From Sabethes cyaneus (lineage: Eukaryota; Arthropoda; Insecta; Diptera; Culicidae), in contig NC_071354.1 in assembly GCF_943734655.1 (NCBI RefSeq), positions 56,647,544-56,711,543 of the forward strand: a stretch of DNA of 64,000 nucleotides, given 5' to 3'. Shown here in pieces: positions 12,611 to 23,112 of this stretch. The notes under the pieces were generated by a model. That model ran no database searches and had not been told where the DNA came from. It was given only the letters and a program-made list of their open reading frames with translations. The stretch's first letter is position 1, and each line of letters starts with the position of its first letter. The position numbers and the translations under genes are program-made.

Positions 12611-13239
12611 CCAGCTGACCCGAAAAACTTCGTATTGCCACAAATTAAACTGTGTTGTGCATAAATCGTGAATCTCGGATGACCTTTGTCACAATCTCCA
12701 GTTTTGCAAGTTTCTAAGGAGTACAACCTTAGATGATTCATTTTGGCAATTACGTAACTATGAAAGCAAGGGTAGTTTAATATACAAATTTGGAAGTTTT
12801 CCTCACAGTAAAGTAGCAAACAACACTCCCATATGCCAAATTTGGTTCCATTTGCTTGATTACTTCTCGAGATGTGAGGAACTTTGTATTTCATTTGTAC
12901 GGGAGCCCCCCTGTTAAAGGAGGGAGGGGTCATAATTCCCCTCCTGAAGAGGAGAGGGTTCTCAATACACCATAGAAAAAATTCTTGCCTCCAAAAACAT
13001 CCACATGCCAAATTTGGTTCCATTTGCTTGATTAGTTCGCTAGTTATGCAGAAATTTGGGTTTCATTTGCATGGGAGCCCCCTCACTTAGGGAGTAGAGG
13101 GGTCTCTAACTATTATAAGAACCTTTCCTGGCCCCAAAAACCCCTGCATGCAAATTTTCACACCGATCGGTTCAGTAGTTTCCGAGTCTATAAGGAACAT
13201 ACCGACAGACAGACAGAAATCCATTTTTATAGGTATAGA
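12611..13239 (-). mobile_element. Non-autonomous Helitron, copy 1 (629 bp)
   Basis: Read on the minus strand it begins TCTATACCTATAAAAATGG, followed by a CTGT run, and ends GGGTCAGCTGG (CTRR). It is preceded by A and followed by T, as expected for Helitron insertion between A and T. The interior holds about two units of the 'CCCATACAAATGAAATAC' minisatellite. It matches the copy at 23113-24066 in inverse orientation. No Rep/helicase is encoded; ORFs across it are not genes. Confidence 0.78.
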
Positions 13240-13774
13240 TAAAATGTGCAAAATATACGTCGAACGCTTGCCTGCTCCGTACAGGTCACTTGATAAATTC
13301 CCTTAAAACTATCGACATCTGTTTTGATCTTTTCGGTTTCAAAGAGTTTGCATTTAACTAAAGCTCAGTACTTTTCAACTGAACAAAATTCTGGGTAACC
13401 TATGGTGGATTGGATGATTTGGGAATGTAATTGATGTCTGTTTGCATGATATTATACCACAATTCCAGGACTGATTTGATGTAGTGATATGAGGCTAAAA
13501 TAATTTTGGAATTTTGTGGTTTGCAATGAATGTGTACTCTCAGACACAACACTCAGACACCTGAATGTTCAGGTACTCTCTCTGATAAATGTCTTTGGAG
13601 GGAGTCAATGGAGATCTCCAGCCATAAATAGAATGTGGCGCATTGACCTTTCAGAAGCTTGTTTTGGCCTATAATAATCAAGCAATTGTAGGATGGCGGA
13701 TCCATTTTTACGCAATTAACTTGTTTATAGAGAGAGCGGAACACGTGCCCCAGCTTGGGCACCCCAGCGAAATT
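13240..13774. other. No gene seen; edge of a composite repeat
   Basis: Segments near 13708 (TTTTTACGCAATTAA) and 13747 (GTGCCCCAGC) recur near 63167 and 63281. This marks a composite repeat present at both loci. The rest is unrecognised. Confidence 0.4.
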
Positions 13775-13905
13775 TGAATTGGATTGAAAAGTTGAAATTT
13801 CACTTGAAACTGGGCTTGAAAATTCGCGTTGAACAAGGAATGGGACTTAAAATTGAGCTCGGATTTGAAATTGACCTAATTTGAAATTGAACCTTATTAG
13901 ATTGA
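13775..13905. repeat. Degenerate 12-bp array (TTGAAATTGGAC-like), short copy
   Basis: Loose tandem repetition of TTGAAATTGGACT variants, the same motif that fills 61136-63170. Confidence 0.6.
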
Positions 13906-14227
13906 AATATATTTAATCGTTTTATCTATTACAACGCGATAATTTGACTGAAAATTGCGAGGGATGTATTGTAGAGATTAATGCTCCCACTTTGGCGGAA
14001 TGTGGGAAGCTGTTATAACATCAGTTAAATATTATCCGAAATACGTCGTTGGAGACAATATGTATATTTTCTTAGCATAATGTGAGGCTATCTTAAGCAA
14101 TCGACCTCCATTCTCTATTTCGAATGTTTCCAATGATATCAAGGTTTTGATGCCGTCGCACTTTCCCATCCAGTGCTGAGCCCTCCGAAACCATCGTATG
14201 CTACTGTATTTATTTAATACATACATC

Positions 14228-14490
14228 AAAATCGCGTAAATTCCGAAATTCGCGTGAAAAACCGCGTAAATTCCGAAATTTGCGTAAATTCCAAAATTCG
14301 CGTAAAAAACCAAAATTTCGCGGTAAAAAAACTTCGTAGATCTCAACACTACGCGAAAAAAAAACGTTTTGAGCACTTCCGCGTAAATTCCCAAAATCGC
14401 GTAAATTCCGAAATTCGCTTAAAACACAACCGCGTAAATTCCGAAATTCGCGTAAAAATAGTCGCGTAAAAAACAAACCACGTAAAAAGC
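14228..14490. repeat. CGCGTAAATTCC minisatellite
   Basis: An 18-bp degenerate unit, CGCGTAAATTCCGAAATT, repeats about a dozen times with A-rich spacers. Related sequence occurs at 31832-32010 and 62880-63040, always near the same kinds of repeats. Overlapping reading frames on both strands (14032-14546) are products of the repetition. Confidence 0.75.
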
Positions 14491-14597
14491 GACTTCAGTG
14501 AATAAGGTCTACAAATAAAAAAATATATCGGTTTGGTTCTCGGCATTGAGTCGACTTCAAATTAAAAGAAAATACCTTGGACTACAACGTCTTTCTA

Positions 14598-14772
14598 AGA
14601 CTTCATCCTTCTTCATCAATATATAGCCGGCTATTAGAGTACAGGACAATTACGGGGCTAGTGCTACAATTCTATTGACTCTATCTAGCAGAACCGCCTA
14701 GCCGAGATTCGAACATACAATGACTGGTTTGTTAGACCACCATCGTACGTACTTCGAAGCTAACTGGGCGGT
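14598..14772 (-). repeat. tRNA-derived SINE copy 2
   Basis: Same head as copy 1: B-box as GATTCGAAC near 14706, with complementary ends ACCGCCTA (14692) and CTGGGCGGT (14764-14772). The body begins with a GACTT.ATCCTTCTT.ATCAA block shared with 54090-54113 and 62382-62405. Confidence 0.65.
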
Positions 14773-15392
14773 TACCAAACTCGAAAAGTTCTTCTTGAAT
14801 GTTTGGACTCTGCAGTGTGTGCAGTCTTTGGTTTCCAAACGCGCTGTACCAAAGTGTCCCAGCCAAGTAGCGGACAACCTGCTTGATCCGGCAGAAGGTT
14901 TGAGATCGTCAGCGTAAATGAATATGTAGTTCAAGTAGTATAACCATCTCGTTAAAGAATAAGATGAAGAGTTAAGGTACTCTCATACTCATACTACTTC
15001 CTTGGGGAATATCCGATTTATTTTATGAGTCAACTTAATACAATAGTCATTGCAGAGCACTTAGACACTGGAATTTTCGTAGAAGGGTCATTTCGATCTA
15101 AAACAGCATTCAAATCAGTGTATACTGCATCCACTCATGCTTTTTCTCAAGTTACGCGAGGAGGACGTGAAATCTAGTAAATTAGTTGAGACTGATGGAC
15201 CAGACATGAACCTGTGCTGTTAAACGGATATATAATTCTTGCTACGCTTAGGAATTGCGGTGCTGACAATAATTTCAAATAGCTTGGAGGCAGCAGACAA
15301 GCTTGCAGTCTGTTTGTAGTTTGATAGTTTGTATTTGTGCAATCGGGCCCTGCAAGTGAAACTTGCAGTTATTGCCCCCATTTACGAATGAT
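14773..15392. other. No gene recognised
   Basis: Unique sequence; part of 15180-15390 may be degraded LINE sequence upstream of the RT scrap, but no motif is clear. Confidence 0.35.
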
Positions 15393-15560
15393 TCAAGTGT
15401 ACCTCAAGGTAGTAATTAGGGACCATTTTTGTTTATTTTATTTTTCGACAACGCTGTCTCTGTATTCGGGACTGGCTGCAAAATGGTATATACTGATGAT
15501 CCTAAAATCAACTTGACGTTGCGTTGCATCGAGAACGTTGTAGTCTTTTGGACCCTTTTG
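15393..15560 (+). pseudogene. Non-LTR reverse transcriptase scrap (jockey/CR1-like)
   Basis: Plus-frame translation gives SSVPQGSN, a stop, GPFLFILFFDN and then GCKMVYTDDPKINL. These correspond to the conserved 'VPQGSxLGPLLFxLFxND' and 'YADDLKIY' blocks of non-LTR RT palm motifs. The catalytic box reads YTDD. A stop interrupts the first block, and no extended ORF follows. It is a short dead fragment. Confidence 0.6.
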
Positions 15561-17444
15561 TGAATTAGTGTGTAATGTACTACAATTACATTGACTATTT
15601 GATTAACTTGACATGTGAGGGAATTACATGCCACCGCATTAAATCGCCGATTGTATTTAACTATAAAACGTCAGAAAAATGAAACGATGACCAGAAAATG
15701 GTATTTGATCGTCACCGTGCTATGATAATTTCAACTGGACTTTAACAAACTAAAGCAGATACTTACGCACTAAGTTGGCTTGTTGGAGTTTGAGAAAATC
15801 TATTCCGTGACCTATAAATTAATGGAGATAAAGATTTTTGCGCATTTGTACAATGTAAGTGCTACGCCAAAAGCTTTTAAATGAAGCCGATTTGCGTTAA
15901 ATTGTAACGGCTATAGAGAATGCTTTACTCCTTACCGTGAGCTGCCACCGAATACAGAACAATTTCTGCTACCTTTGCTGAACTGAAAAATGTAATGCAA
16001 TAGTCCAGCAGAATCACGGGCACAACAGGAAATTAAAATCCTTGCCGTAATACAATAATGGTTTTAATTAAAAAAGCATAAATGGGTTGCTCGCGCTGGA
16101 CAGCCTTATGGCATGGCACGGGAGAGGCACAGCCACACGGGACGGATGAAAAGAAAGGCCATCTCGCATCTCACTCGCTTGTGGCGGAAAAAATATGTGT
16201 ATCGTACCTACAAGCAAGCAAATGATTCGAATCCCGTGTGTTTGGAGCTCGCTTGGTGGGTATAGCTATGATTCGCCTATTTAGGCGTTCCGCCGATTAT
16301 GGGAAATTGAATTTCACTTGTCCGCATTCAGCCAGAACTATCCAATGAAATGAACGAGCCAGTGATCAAAACGGTTACGCTGAAACAAAACAGTAAAAAA
16401 ACAAACAACAAAACATCGAGCTATTATGAGTTCTTTCGTCATAGATGCGAGTTTTTTGCTTTGCAAGCAAATTATTACAGTTGGATTGGGCAAACGATTG
16501 CTTTGTAGTAGGAAAAAAATGGATCAAAAGACCGGCAAATGCTGTAGGTAGGCCCTGGGGGCCTATAAACGTATAGATAAGAACCAGCAAGAGAAACAAA
16601 CAAAAAAAAACACTGTGCCCATTTGTACTTTGGTTTTTCTCCAATTATTGTTTTAAATTGAAAATTTACACTAATTTTAATTTTCAATTACAAAGCGAAC
16701 TGCCGTCGGTATCCGGACGGTAGTTGGCCATGTGAATCGGACAAAAATTACTCCAGCGGGGTTTGAATTTTTAATGAGATTTTCGCTGCTCAGTTGATAC
16801 GGACACATGGAGAGTCAAATCTGCATCGCATAGTTTCACAGCGATTTGCAATATTCAGTAGCTTTTTAGCAGGGGTGACGACTTTAGACTTTCGAGCAGT
16901 TGCGTCCGATACCGCTTCCAGCAGTATGAAAGCTATGATTTGTGATCTAAAATTTTTCCTGACTACGCTTATGTTGCCTATCTTATCGCACGCCATTGTC
17001 GAAATCGTGATAAAACACCACATCCCGATAGCATCCGGTGGAATGCGTAGGTGAAAATGCGAACATCATTATCCGCAGCGGTGATCGATACATGATTCCG
17101 ATGGTATGGAGTCAATCTAGTAGTGGACCCAATTCGGCAAATATGGTGGTTGTAAAAATCGTGGAAATTTATCACAATAATGATTGTTTTTTTTACGCGC
17201 ACTGTTGCGATCCAGTGACATCGTTTGGTTTTGCGTGAGGTGCGTTCCGATACGGGATGGATGGGAAAAACGTACGATGATTGCCAACCGCAAAACCGCC
17301 AAGGCTCGGAAGTTAAAGTCCGGTCCCGCTTCGGGGGCAGGTCAGGTCGTTTTGTTGGAAAATTTCATCTTTTTTTCTGTCTCATTGCTGGCTGGCTGGC
17401 TGGCCGTTGTTCGGCGCGGTGCATCGACTGACAAGCCGCGGAGT
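15561..17444. other. Unique sequence, no gene seen
   Basis: Mixed composition, GC-richer from about 16080 and 16690 on. Short overlapping ORFs on both strands show no domains. Not shared with other parts of the window. Confidence 0.4.
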
Positions 17445-17452
17445 ATCAGATC

Positions 17453-18107
17453 TAGTATTGGGCATCGAAACAAAAATAATCGATGTTTTTGAATCGATGT
17501 CAATAGTCTCAAAAACATCGGCACATCGATTAAATCGAGTGTGAGACATCGATGTTAATTGAATCGATGTTCGATGTTGGCAAATGAAGGAAACGGAACG
17601 GCCGATGCTCGTATTTATTCAGCATTATTCCGATTTTTTTGCGTGTCTACTGATATGCTGACAAATCCTTATGTTTTGGCTGATATTGAGAAAAAATCCT
17701 GATTTTTTCTGACTTTAACAATGAATATATTGTTGCAAAGAATAAAACAAAGTGACGGTATGATGTTGTACCTTCTCGCCATTCTCCTTAATAGTCCGGT
17801 CTGTCGGTTCGCACATATGCAAAGTTTCGATAAAATTTAGAAAAGTATTCATACTTTTACAAAAAAAAGCAGGACTTTAGCACAAAAAAAAAACTATAGA
17901 AATAGCAACGCAGTCAACTGCGTTAATTGCGCCAATCTGAGTTGTGCTGATTTCAACGGATAAATTTTATCGGGACATCGATTTGAATCGAAAAACTAAC
18001 ATCGATGTGACCGATTTTCCTGTAAGCTCACATCGAATCGAAACATCGGAAAATCGATGCTGGAACATCGATGTTTCGATTTATCGATGTGACATCGCCC
18101 ATTACTA
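17453..18107. mobile_element. hAT-type MITE (655 bp) with 8-bp duplication
   Basis: Exact 8-bp target duplications, ATCAGATC, lie at 17445-17452 and 18108-18115. The ends are imperfect inverted repeats: TAGTATTGGGCATCGA on the left and, read inward from the right, TAGTAATGGGCGATG. Many copies of ATCGATGT or its complement crowd both ends (for example near 17479, 17498, 17551, 17564, 18001, 18066 and 18083). No transposase ORF. The 8-bp duplication with short TIRs points to the hAT superfamily. Confidence 0.88.
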
Positions 18108-18115
18108 ATCAGATC

Positions 18116-18925
18116 AGAGGGTACTACAAAGGCATGCAATGAGACCGCAATCACAATGATTAATTGTATATACCTATTGTGCCCGGGGATGTTGTTTTAA
18201 TAGCATTTTTTTCTGCTGCTGCAGCCATCGATGACGGTGGCGTGGAAAATTCATAATATTTTCCGATAAAATGAGTGCAGCCACCGATAAGTGATGCCAC
18301 TGTATGCGCTCTGCTCTGTCAGACTTGGCCAGTGCCAGTGAGTGGGTTGGTTCGTGCGTCGGCGGAATGGAGGAAAAGTGGGGTATTTCGAACGGTGGAA
18401 TTAATCATCATCAGCTGGAAGCCAGGGCTTAAATCGATTTTTGGAGTCCTATTGAATTTGCTGCTGTTATTTTTACTTTATTGTTGTGGCATTTTCATTT
18501 GTCTGTCGCGATGCAATAAATGGAAGATACACCTATTCATTAAAATTTGTTCAGACATTTATGCACTTCTTGACATAATTATGAACACGATTTAATACGA
18601 TAAATGAATGGTAGTACAAAGGGTTCTACTATAATAGCTATCAATTATGAACTCGTGAAATGGCCAATGCGAACCAATTGATGTAGCTGATAGGAGCCTC
18701 CCATGAATAAATTTAAAACATTTGCTGACTCAGCGTAACCCAGTATAACGCATAAAATAAATCTCAATGAACTAACGCGTATTTGGGTGAAAAATATATA
18801 GTTCAGTTGATCACTAACAGCTTTAAGGTATTTAGCAAGAAGAGAAACAATGATTTGCTCGAAGTTTTGGTTGAGCATTAGAGTAAATGTCATTATTATT
18901 TCAACAAACTGCTAGTGACGACCAA
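18116..18925. other. Unique sequence, no gene seen
   Basis: Mixed composition to 18430, AT-rich after. No recognisable coding or repeat features. Confidence 0.4.
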
Positions 18926-18929
18926 CGTT

Positions 18930-19544
18930 TCAACAGGGCCCAAATCCAACATATAAACAAACCGAGTGAGGGTTTTTTTTCGTATGCTGGCCAGGCAAAA
19001 AAGAACCCACAATCATTTTATGCAGATTCCATGCCAGCTGATAAGGACACCAAACTATGCACGCATTTTCGATCAGTGCATGTACCAGGGAACAGTATAG
19101 CGACTTCAGACAGTGAGGATCATAGATATCACGAGCAATCTTAGCGATGAAGCCAAGCTGTCGGCAAGCTTTCAACAGTGCAGTGCTGCAATGTAAATTG
19201 AACATCACCTTGACATCAAGCAGTACTCCGAGGTCATTGATTTGGTCGACTCTCGACATTACCTGTTCAGCATTACCTGTTACCTGACTAGCGATGCAAT
19301 GGAAAGTCATTACTTGGCACTTTGGGATACTTATGACCAGCCAGTTTTTCCTGCACCAGTCAGCGAACACATCCAAAAATCTCTGAAGCCGTATGCAATC
19401 ATCTATAGAATGACCTGGTGAATACAATTTCAAATCATCAGAGTACATTAGCTTGCATCCAACTCCAAGCAGCGGCGCGATATCGTTGAAAAACAGCACA
19501 AACAGCAGAGGTTCCGTGTAGCTGCCTTGAGGCACACCCGACAA
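18930..19544 (-). pseudogene. Non-LTR reverse transcriptase fragment (jockey/CR1-like)
   Basis: A 204-codon minus-strand frame opens at SGVPQGSYTEPLLFVLFFND and continues through GCKLMYSDDLKLYSPGHSI, ADWCRKNWLVISIPKC and LIENACIVWCPYQL. These are the RT palm and thumb blocks of jockey/CR1-type LINEs. The catalytic box is YSDD instead of YADD. The fragment is truncated at the 5' side, just before the PQGS block, and has neither endonuclease nor a complete 3' end. Later residues (about 180-204) no longer look like RT. It is long for a dead copy but lacks the rest of ORF2, so it is not functional. Confidence 0.75.
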
Positions 19545-19661
19545 ACGTTAGCAAAGAAGGAAACAGAAACGTGGTCTGGGTGATGCGTACCAACAAGCCT
19601 AGTCGTGTCATTATTTGTCTGGTTTACAATTCAGTGCTATCGGAATTAGTTTTAAACAACC

Positions 19662-19677
19662 GGCCCTTTTCAGGGCC
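19662..19677 (+). other. Histone-mRNA-type 3' stem-loop sequence
   Basis: GGCCCTTTTCAGGGCC, followed by A. A 6-bp stem with a TTTC loop matches the replication-dependent histone stem-loop consensus at every position. A purine-rich ACAGGAGAGC follows about 10 nt downstream. No histone gene was found upstream; an RT fragment lies there on the other strand. It may be a stranded histone 3' end or a coincidence. Confidence 0.45.
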
Positions 19678-19679
19678 AT

Positions 19680-20225
19680 TAAAATGACAGGAGAGCTAAA
19701 CGAAATTTCTCATAATGAGTGCTATAATGAGTCGCATCACCGCTGGAAACACAGCCAATCAGAGGTAATACGGTATGGGTTTTCACCAATACTGAGGGCG
19801 ACGTGCCTTAAGCGGAATCAACGTTGTATTCAAATACATCATCAAAGATGTCCTGAGGACGTTGCTGAACGAAAAATCGTTTACAACATTATAGACCGGC
19901 CTTTCCAGGGTTACCAAATTATCTTAGAATAGGTTTTTTTTCCTCTGTATATATTTATCACTGCGACTAGTATTTTTGAGCTATTGCGTTATCGTCCAGT
20001 TATTTTTCTGTATTCGGCACTTCATTTTTTTTTTGCAGTGGGTGAGCGATCACTATCCGAGCTCAAATGTCACCCTATATTTCCTTTCATGCTTTTGCTA
20101 CTTTTCAACCAATCACGCTTTGAAGAGCCAGGAAATGCGGAGACTAGTTATAATTTGCCATAAACAAGAATTGCGGTGCACGCACGAGCCAGTACTAGTC
20201 TTCTAAGCTGCTCTTGCAAGAATAC
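19680..20225. other. No gene recognised
   Basis: A plus frame of 105 codons (19615-19932) has no clear domain. Weak positional resemblance to histone H4 was noticed but is not convincing. Confidence 0.3.
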
Positions 20226-20446
20226 TCCTCAATATACGCTTAAGATATAACTAAATGTTACAATCATCTATACTGCTATCTATAATTCACAGCCATAAGT
20301 TGTATATGATGACACGCACGACTGCAAAACAACTTATTGTACACTTTGCTTGGACAAACTCTAATCATTATGCAATTCTAATGTAAAATTGGCATGCATA
20401 CAACTTAATGTGGACTTTCTATTGCGATCTTGTGTTATCTGTGTGG
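20226..20446 (-). repeat. 221-bp dispersed repeat, uninterrupted copy
   Basis: It runs from TCCTCAATATACG to TTATCTGTGTGG. It is the reverse complement of the interrupted copy at 35358-36540, at high identity over its length. The TA at 20340-20341 corresponds exactly to the insertion point of the Tigger-like MITE in the other copy. The repeat's own class is unknown; I saw no clear TIR or tRNA promoter. Confidence 0.8.
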
Positions 20447-20489
20447 CGTCTATTGCGAACGGATTTATGGGAATTTATCAAACTGTCTT

Positions 20490-21260
20490 AGTTGAAGGAC
20501 GGTAGAAAACGGATGAAATATGTGCACTGCGGCAGATCCTTCAATAGGGCCGTGAATACAGAGTTCCCACGCACCATTTGTTCGGTGACTTCGAAGCCGC
20601 ATATGATACCATCGACCGAAAAGAGCAACGGAAAACCATGGACGAAAACAGCTTCCCTGAAAAGCTCATCACCCCGCTTTAATCAACGATGGATGCTACA
20701 TAGTGCTGTGTTCGAATTTCAGGTGGATTCCCAAGCAACAATATGAGTTTTATTGTACTCTTATGGTGGTCTTGAAGACAGTTTTGGCCTTAAATGCCAT
20801 CACAAGAGTGTAATTAAACCCAAATTGTTACTTGGGTTGTCAAGTTCAACATAGTGCTACAAGGCGTTATGAATCGACTGGATAACGACACGCGGAGCAC
20901 GATCTTCAACAAATTCAGTCCATGGCAAGGCAGTTCAGGCGATAGCATGGACATATCGGCAGAACATCTGTGGCGGTGGCTGAACAGTACACCAGACTAA
21001 AGTGCGAAGCAGAAAAGACCGAGGCCGACTGACGCCGTTTGGACAGAAATGTGGTGATCGACGGCGATGAGTTTGAGATAGTCAATGAATTTGACACTGG
21101 TAACGTTGAACATTGATACCAACCGTGAGATTCGGAGGCGTATTATCAGCGGAAGTCAGGCGGTAGTTCTCTACGGCCATGAAGGGTGGACAATGCTTGA
21201 AGAGGACCTGCGAGTGCTCGGAGTTTTCGAACAATCAGAGGAGTTGTGTACAAGACACGA
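20490..21260 (+). pseudogene. LINE reverse transcriptase remnant, RTE/CR1-like family A
   Basis: Plus-frame pieces include FGDFEAAYDTIDRKEQRK (20581 on), then after the nested MITE TRSTIFNKFS, then VVIDGDEFEIVNEF (21050 on), TNREIRRRIISGS and VVLYGHEGWTMLEEDLRVLG. These match the RT block and the post-RT thumb region of the same LINE family seen at 41511-42498 and 44060-45115. Several frameshifts and stops separate the pieces, and the FADD catalytic box is lost. A 107-bp foldback MITE interrupts it at 20730-20836. Confidence 0.72.
20730..20836. mobile_element. Foldback MITE copy 2 (107 bp)
   Basis: Same palindromic unit as 12497-12604, beginning CCCAAGCAACAAT and ending ATTGTTACTTGGG. It is inserted in a LINE remnant, so it is younger than that insertion. 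Confidence 0.75.
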
Positions 21261-21593
21261 CCGCATATATAGGTGACGCAGGACTACGTAAGTCTCTTTG
21301 TAGTGATAGTAGCATGTATCCATGCTTGTATTGTAATCATTCGATTCTTCATGTATACATGCTATGTGCAACATATATACATGCTACATGCGTTGTATGT
21401 AACATTTATCAAAGATTTCTCAAAAGATTTCGGAATTATTTCTATGTGCATTTGGAAACAATTTAACAAAACCAAGAACACAAACTATTGCTTTCCTGCT
21501 ACCTTACAGAAATTAAAGATTGTTTTTATTACCCATAGTTCCCCACGTTGAACGGATTTTACCAATCCTTTTTTATCAACAGCGCATCTTTTC

Positions 21594-21906
21594 ACTACAC
21601 TACACTACACTACGGCAAGCATGCGTATTCATTCAGTCATATTATAACCAAACACTACAGCTGTAGCACATTTTTCCAACACAGATATCAAATTCGCCTA
21701 GGTTTAATCGTCTCGCAGTAAAGAATTTGCAAACTGTTGGGACAACGAACTTGTGTCATTTTTTCTGGCACACTTCCCTAACACAGACATCAAATTGGAC
21801 TAGGTCTAATCGCGTTCGTAAGAAATCTGTTGGCAGGAGGGGGCTTTGTCACTCTTTCTGGCGTACTTCCCAAGCAAGGACGTCAAAATGGTCTAGGTTT
21901 AATCGC
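21594..21906. repeat. Tandem units of about 95-100 bp (dispersed repeat C, copy 1)
   Basis: Three related units end in a YCTAGGTTTAATCG-type sequence near 21711, 21812 and 21905. The last unit (TTTGTCACTCTTTCTGGCGT ... GGTCTAGGTTTAATCGC) recurs at 30593-30655. A matching tail near 22560-22670 (CTATTAGCG ... GTCCTACGTCAAAACGA) recurs at 30898-31009. A short (CACTA)4 lies at 21594-21613. Confidence 0.6.
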
Positions 21907-21910
21907 AATT

Positions 21911-22216
21911 AGTGATGTCCGAAATTTTCAATTAATCGATTACCGATTAATCGGCGAGTGTTGTCTGCACTAATCGATTAATTCAACTATTCGTACTAGT
22001 GGTATTCGATTAGAAATATTTGGATACTTTTTTCATTAATTCGATTAATCGAACGATTATGAACGATTAGCGGCCATTATTCGGGGATTATTCGCATTCA
22101 TATTATTTCCTTTGAACTATTCGATTAATTCAACTACTCGTGCTGGCAGCATTCGATTAAAAATTATTCGAATATTCCATGTGTTATTCGATTAGTTGAA
22201 TTAATCGAACGATTAA
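21911..22216. mobile_element. hAT-like fragment with ATTCGATTAATCG repeats
   Basis: It begins TAGTGATGTCCGAAA, a typical hAT-like end, and splits repeat C between 21906 and its tail. The body is two diverged units of about 150 bp, each with CGATTAATTCAACTAYTCG (near 21974 and 22124) and ending CGAACGATTA. The expected right TIR was not found, so the copy is probably truncated. Confidence 0.45.
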
Positions 22217-23112
22217 CGTGTGAGCGACACGCCCTGGCAGGTGTTGTGGGTTCAAATCTGGTTATAATTTCTGATTACAGCTTGGTTCGACTCATGCACC
22301 TTCCAGCATTGCACAAAAGATAGGAGTCACAACGACAACTTGTTAATCATAGCTACCTATTACCCCCCCCCCCCCCTCCTTTCTACCCTTCCCCTTCATT
22401 CCCGGAAAAAAAAGTTCTTCTTCATTACTTTCCCTTACCGTCCCTTCATCAATTGTAGAACCATCGTTTCAAAAAAAAAATATTAATATATGACTGACCG
22501 CATTTCAAGGTCATGACTAATGTCACGAGTTTGGTAAGAATATTGAAAATCGTTCGGGAAACCACTAAGCTATTAGCGTTCAAAACCTAGCCACTTTTCG
22601 AGAAAGATTTTTTGGAATTACCCCCTATACCAGCTACCTTCCTGAAAGGCATAGTCCTACGTCAAAACGAGAACGATCTAAGGAAACCGGATCGATCGTG
22701 TGCAGGAGACCGGACTACGGAGGCGAGGGCTAGTACCCGGAATGGCCGAATAGCAAATAGCCGAAATCCAAATAACAGAATTTTGACGACTGTCACAAAA
22801 GACCGAAATTATATTTGGTCGAATCACGAAAGGCGAATTTTGAATTTGACCGAATCACGAAAGGCCGAACCGCTAACTGTGGAAAGTCTGAACATGAAAA
22901 GATGAATTTTTTCGGAATGTCTAAATAGCTACTACATATAATAATACATGGATTGGAAAACAGGCTTTGTTTAGCGCTTTGCAATAAAATGTTTGTTGTT
23001 AATATCCTTTTTGGGAGGATTAAACTAAAGTTTTTTGCAACCATTTTCAGGTAAAATTCAATAGCAACCAAAATGATGAAAAAGGTATCACCGTAGATGA
23101 CTTTCTCCTAAA
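22217..23112. other. No gene; repeat tail and homopolymer tracts
   Basis: Contains a GGGTTCAAATC tRNA B-box-like sequence near 22248, a run of C near 22362-22377, and the tail of repeat C (22560-22670). No gene recognised. Confidence 0.4.

Noticed and set aside
12568..13023. 151-codon minus-strand ORF
   Set aside because: It lies across Helitron copy 1 and its minisatellite; the inverse family copy does not preserve it.
14032..14546. Several overlapping ORFs on both strands
   Set aside because: Produced by the CGCGTAAATTCC minisatellite; periodic composition and no domain.
19684..19932. Small plus-strand ORF after the histone-type stem-loop, with faint likeness to histone H4 (MTG start, HR at 19-20)
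   Set aside because: Identity is very low, the basic tail is absent, and the stem-loop lies on the wrong side of the ORF. Coincidence is likelier.
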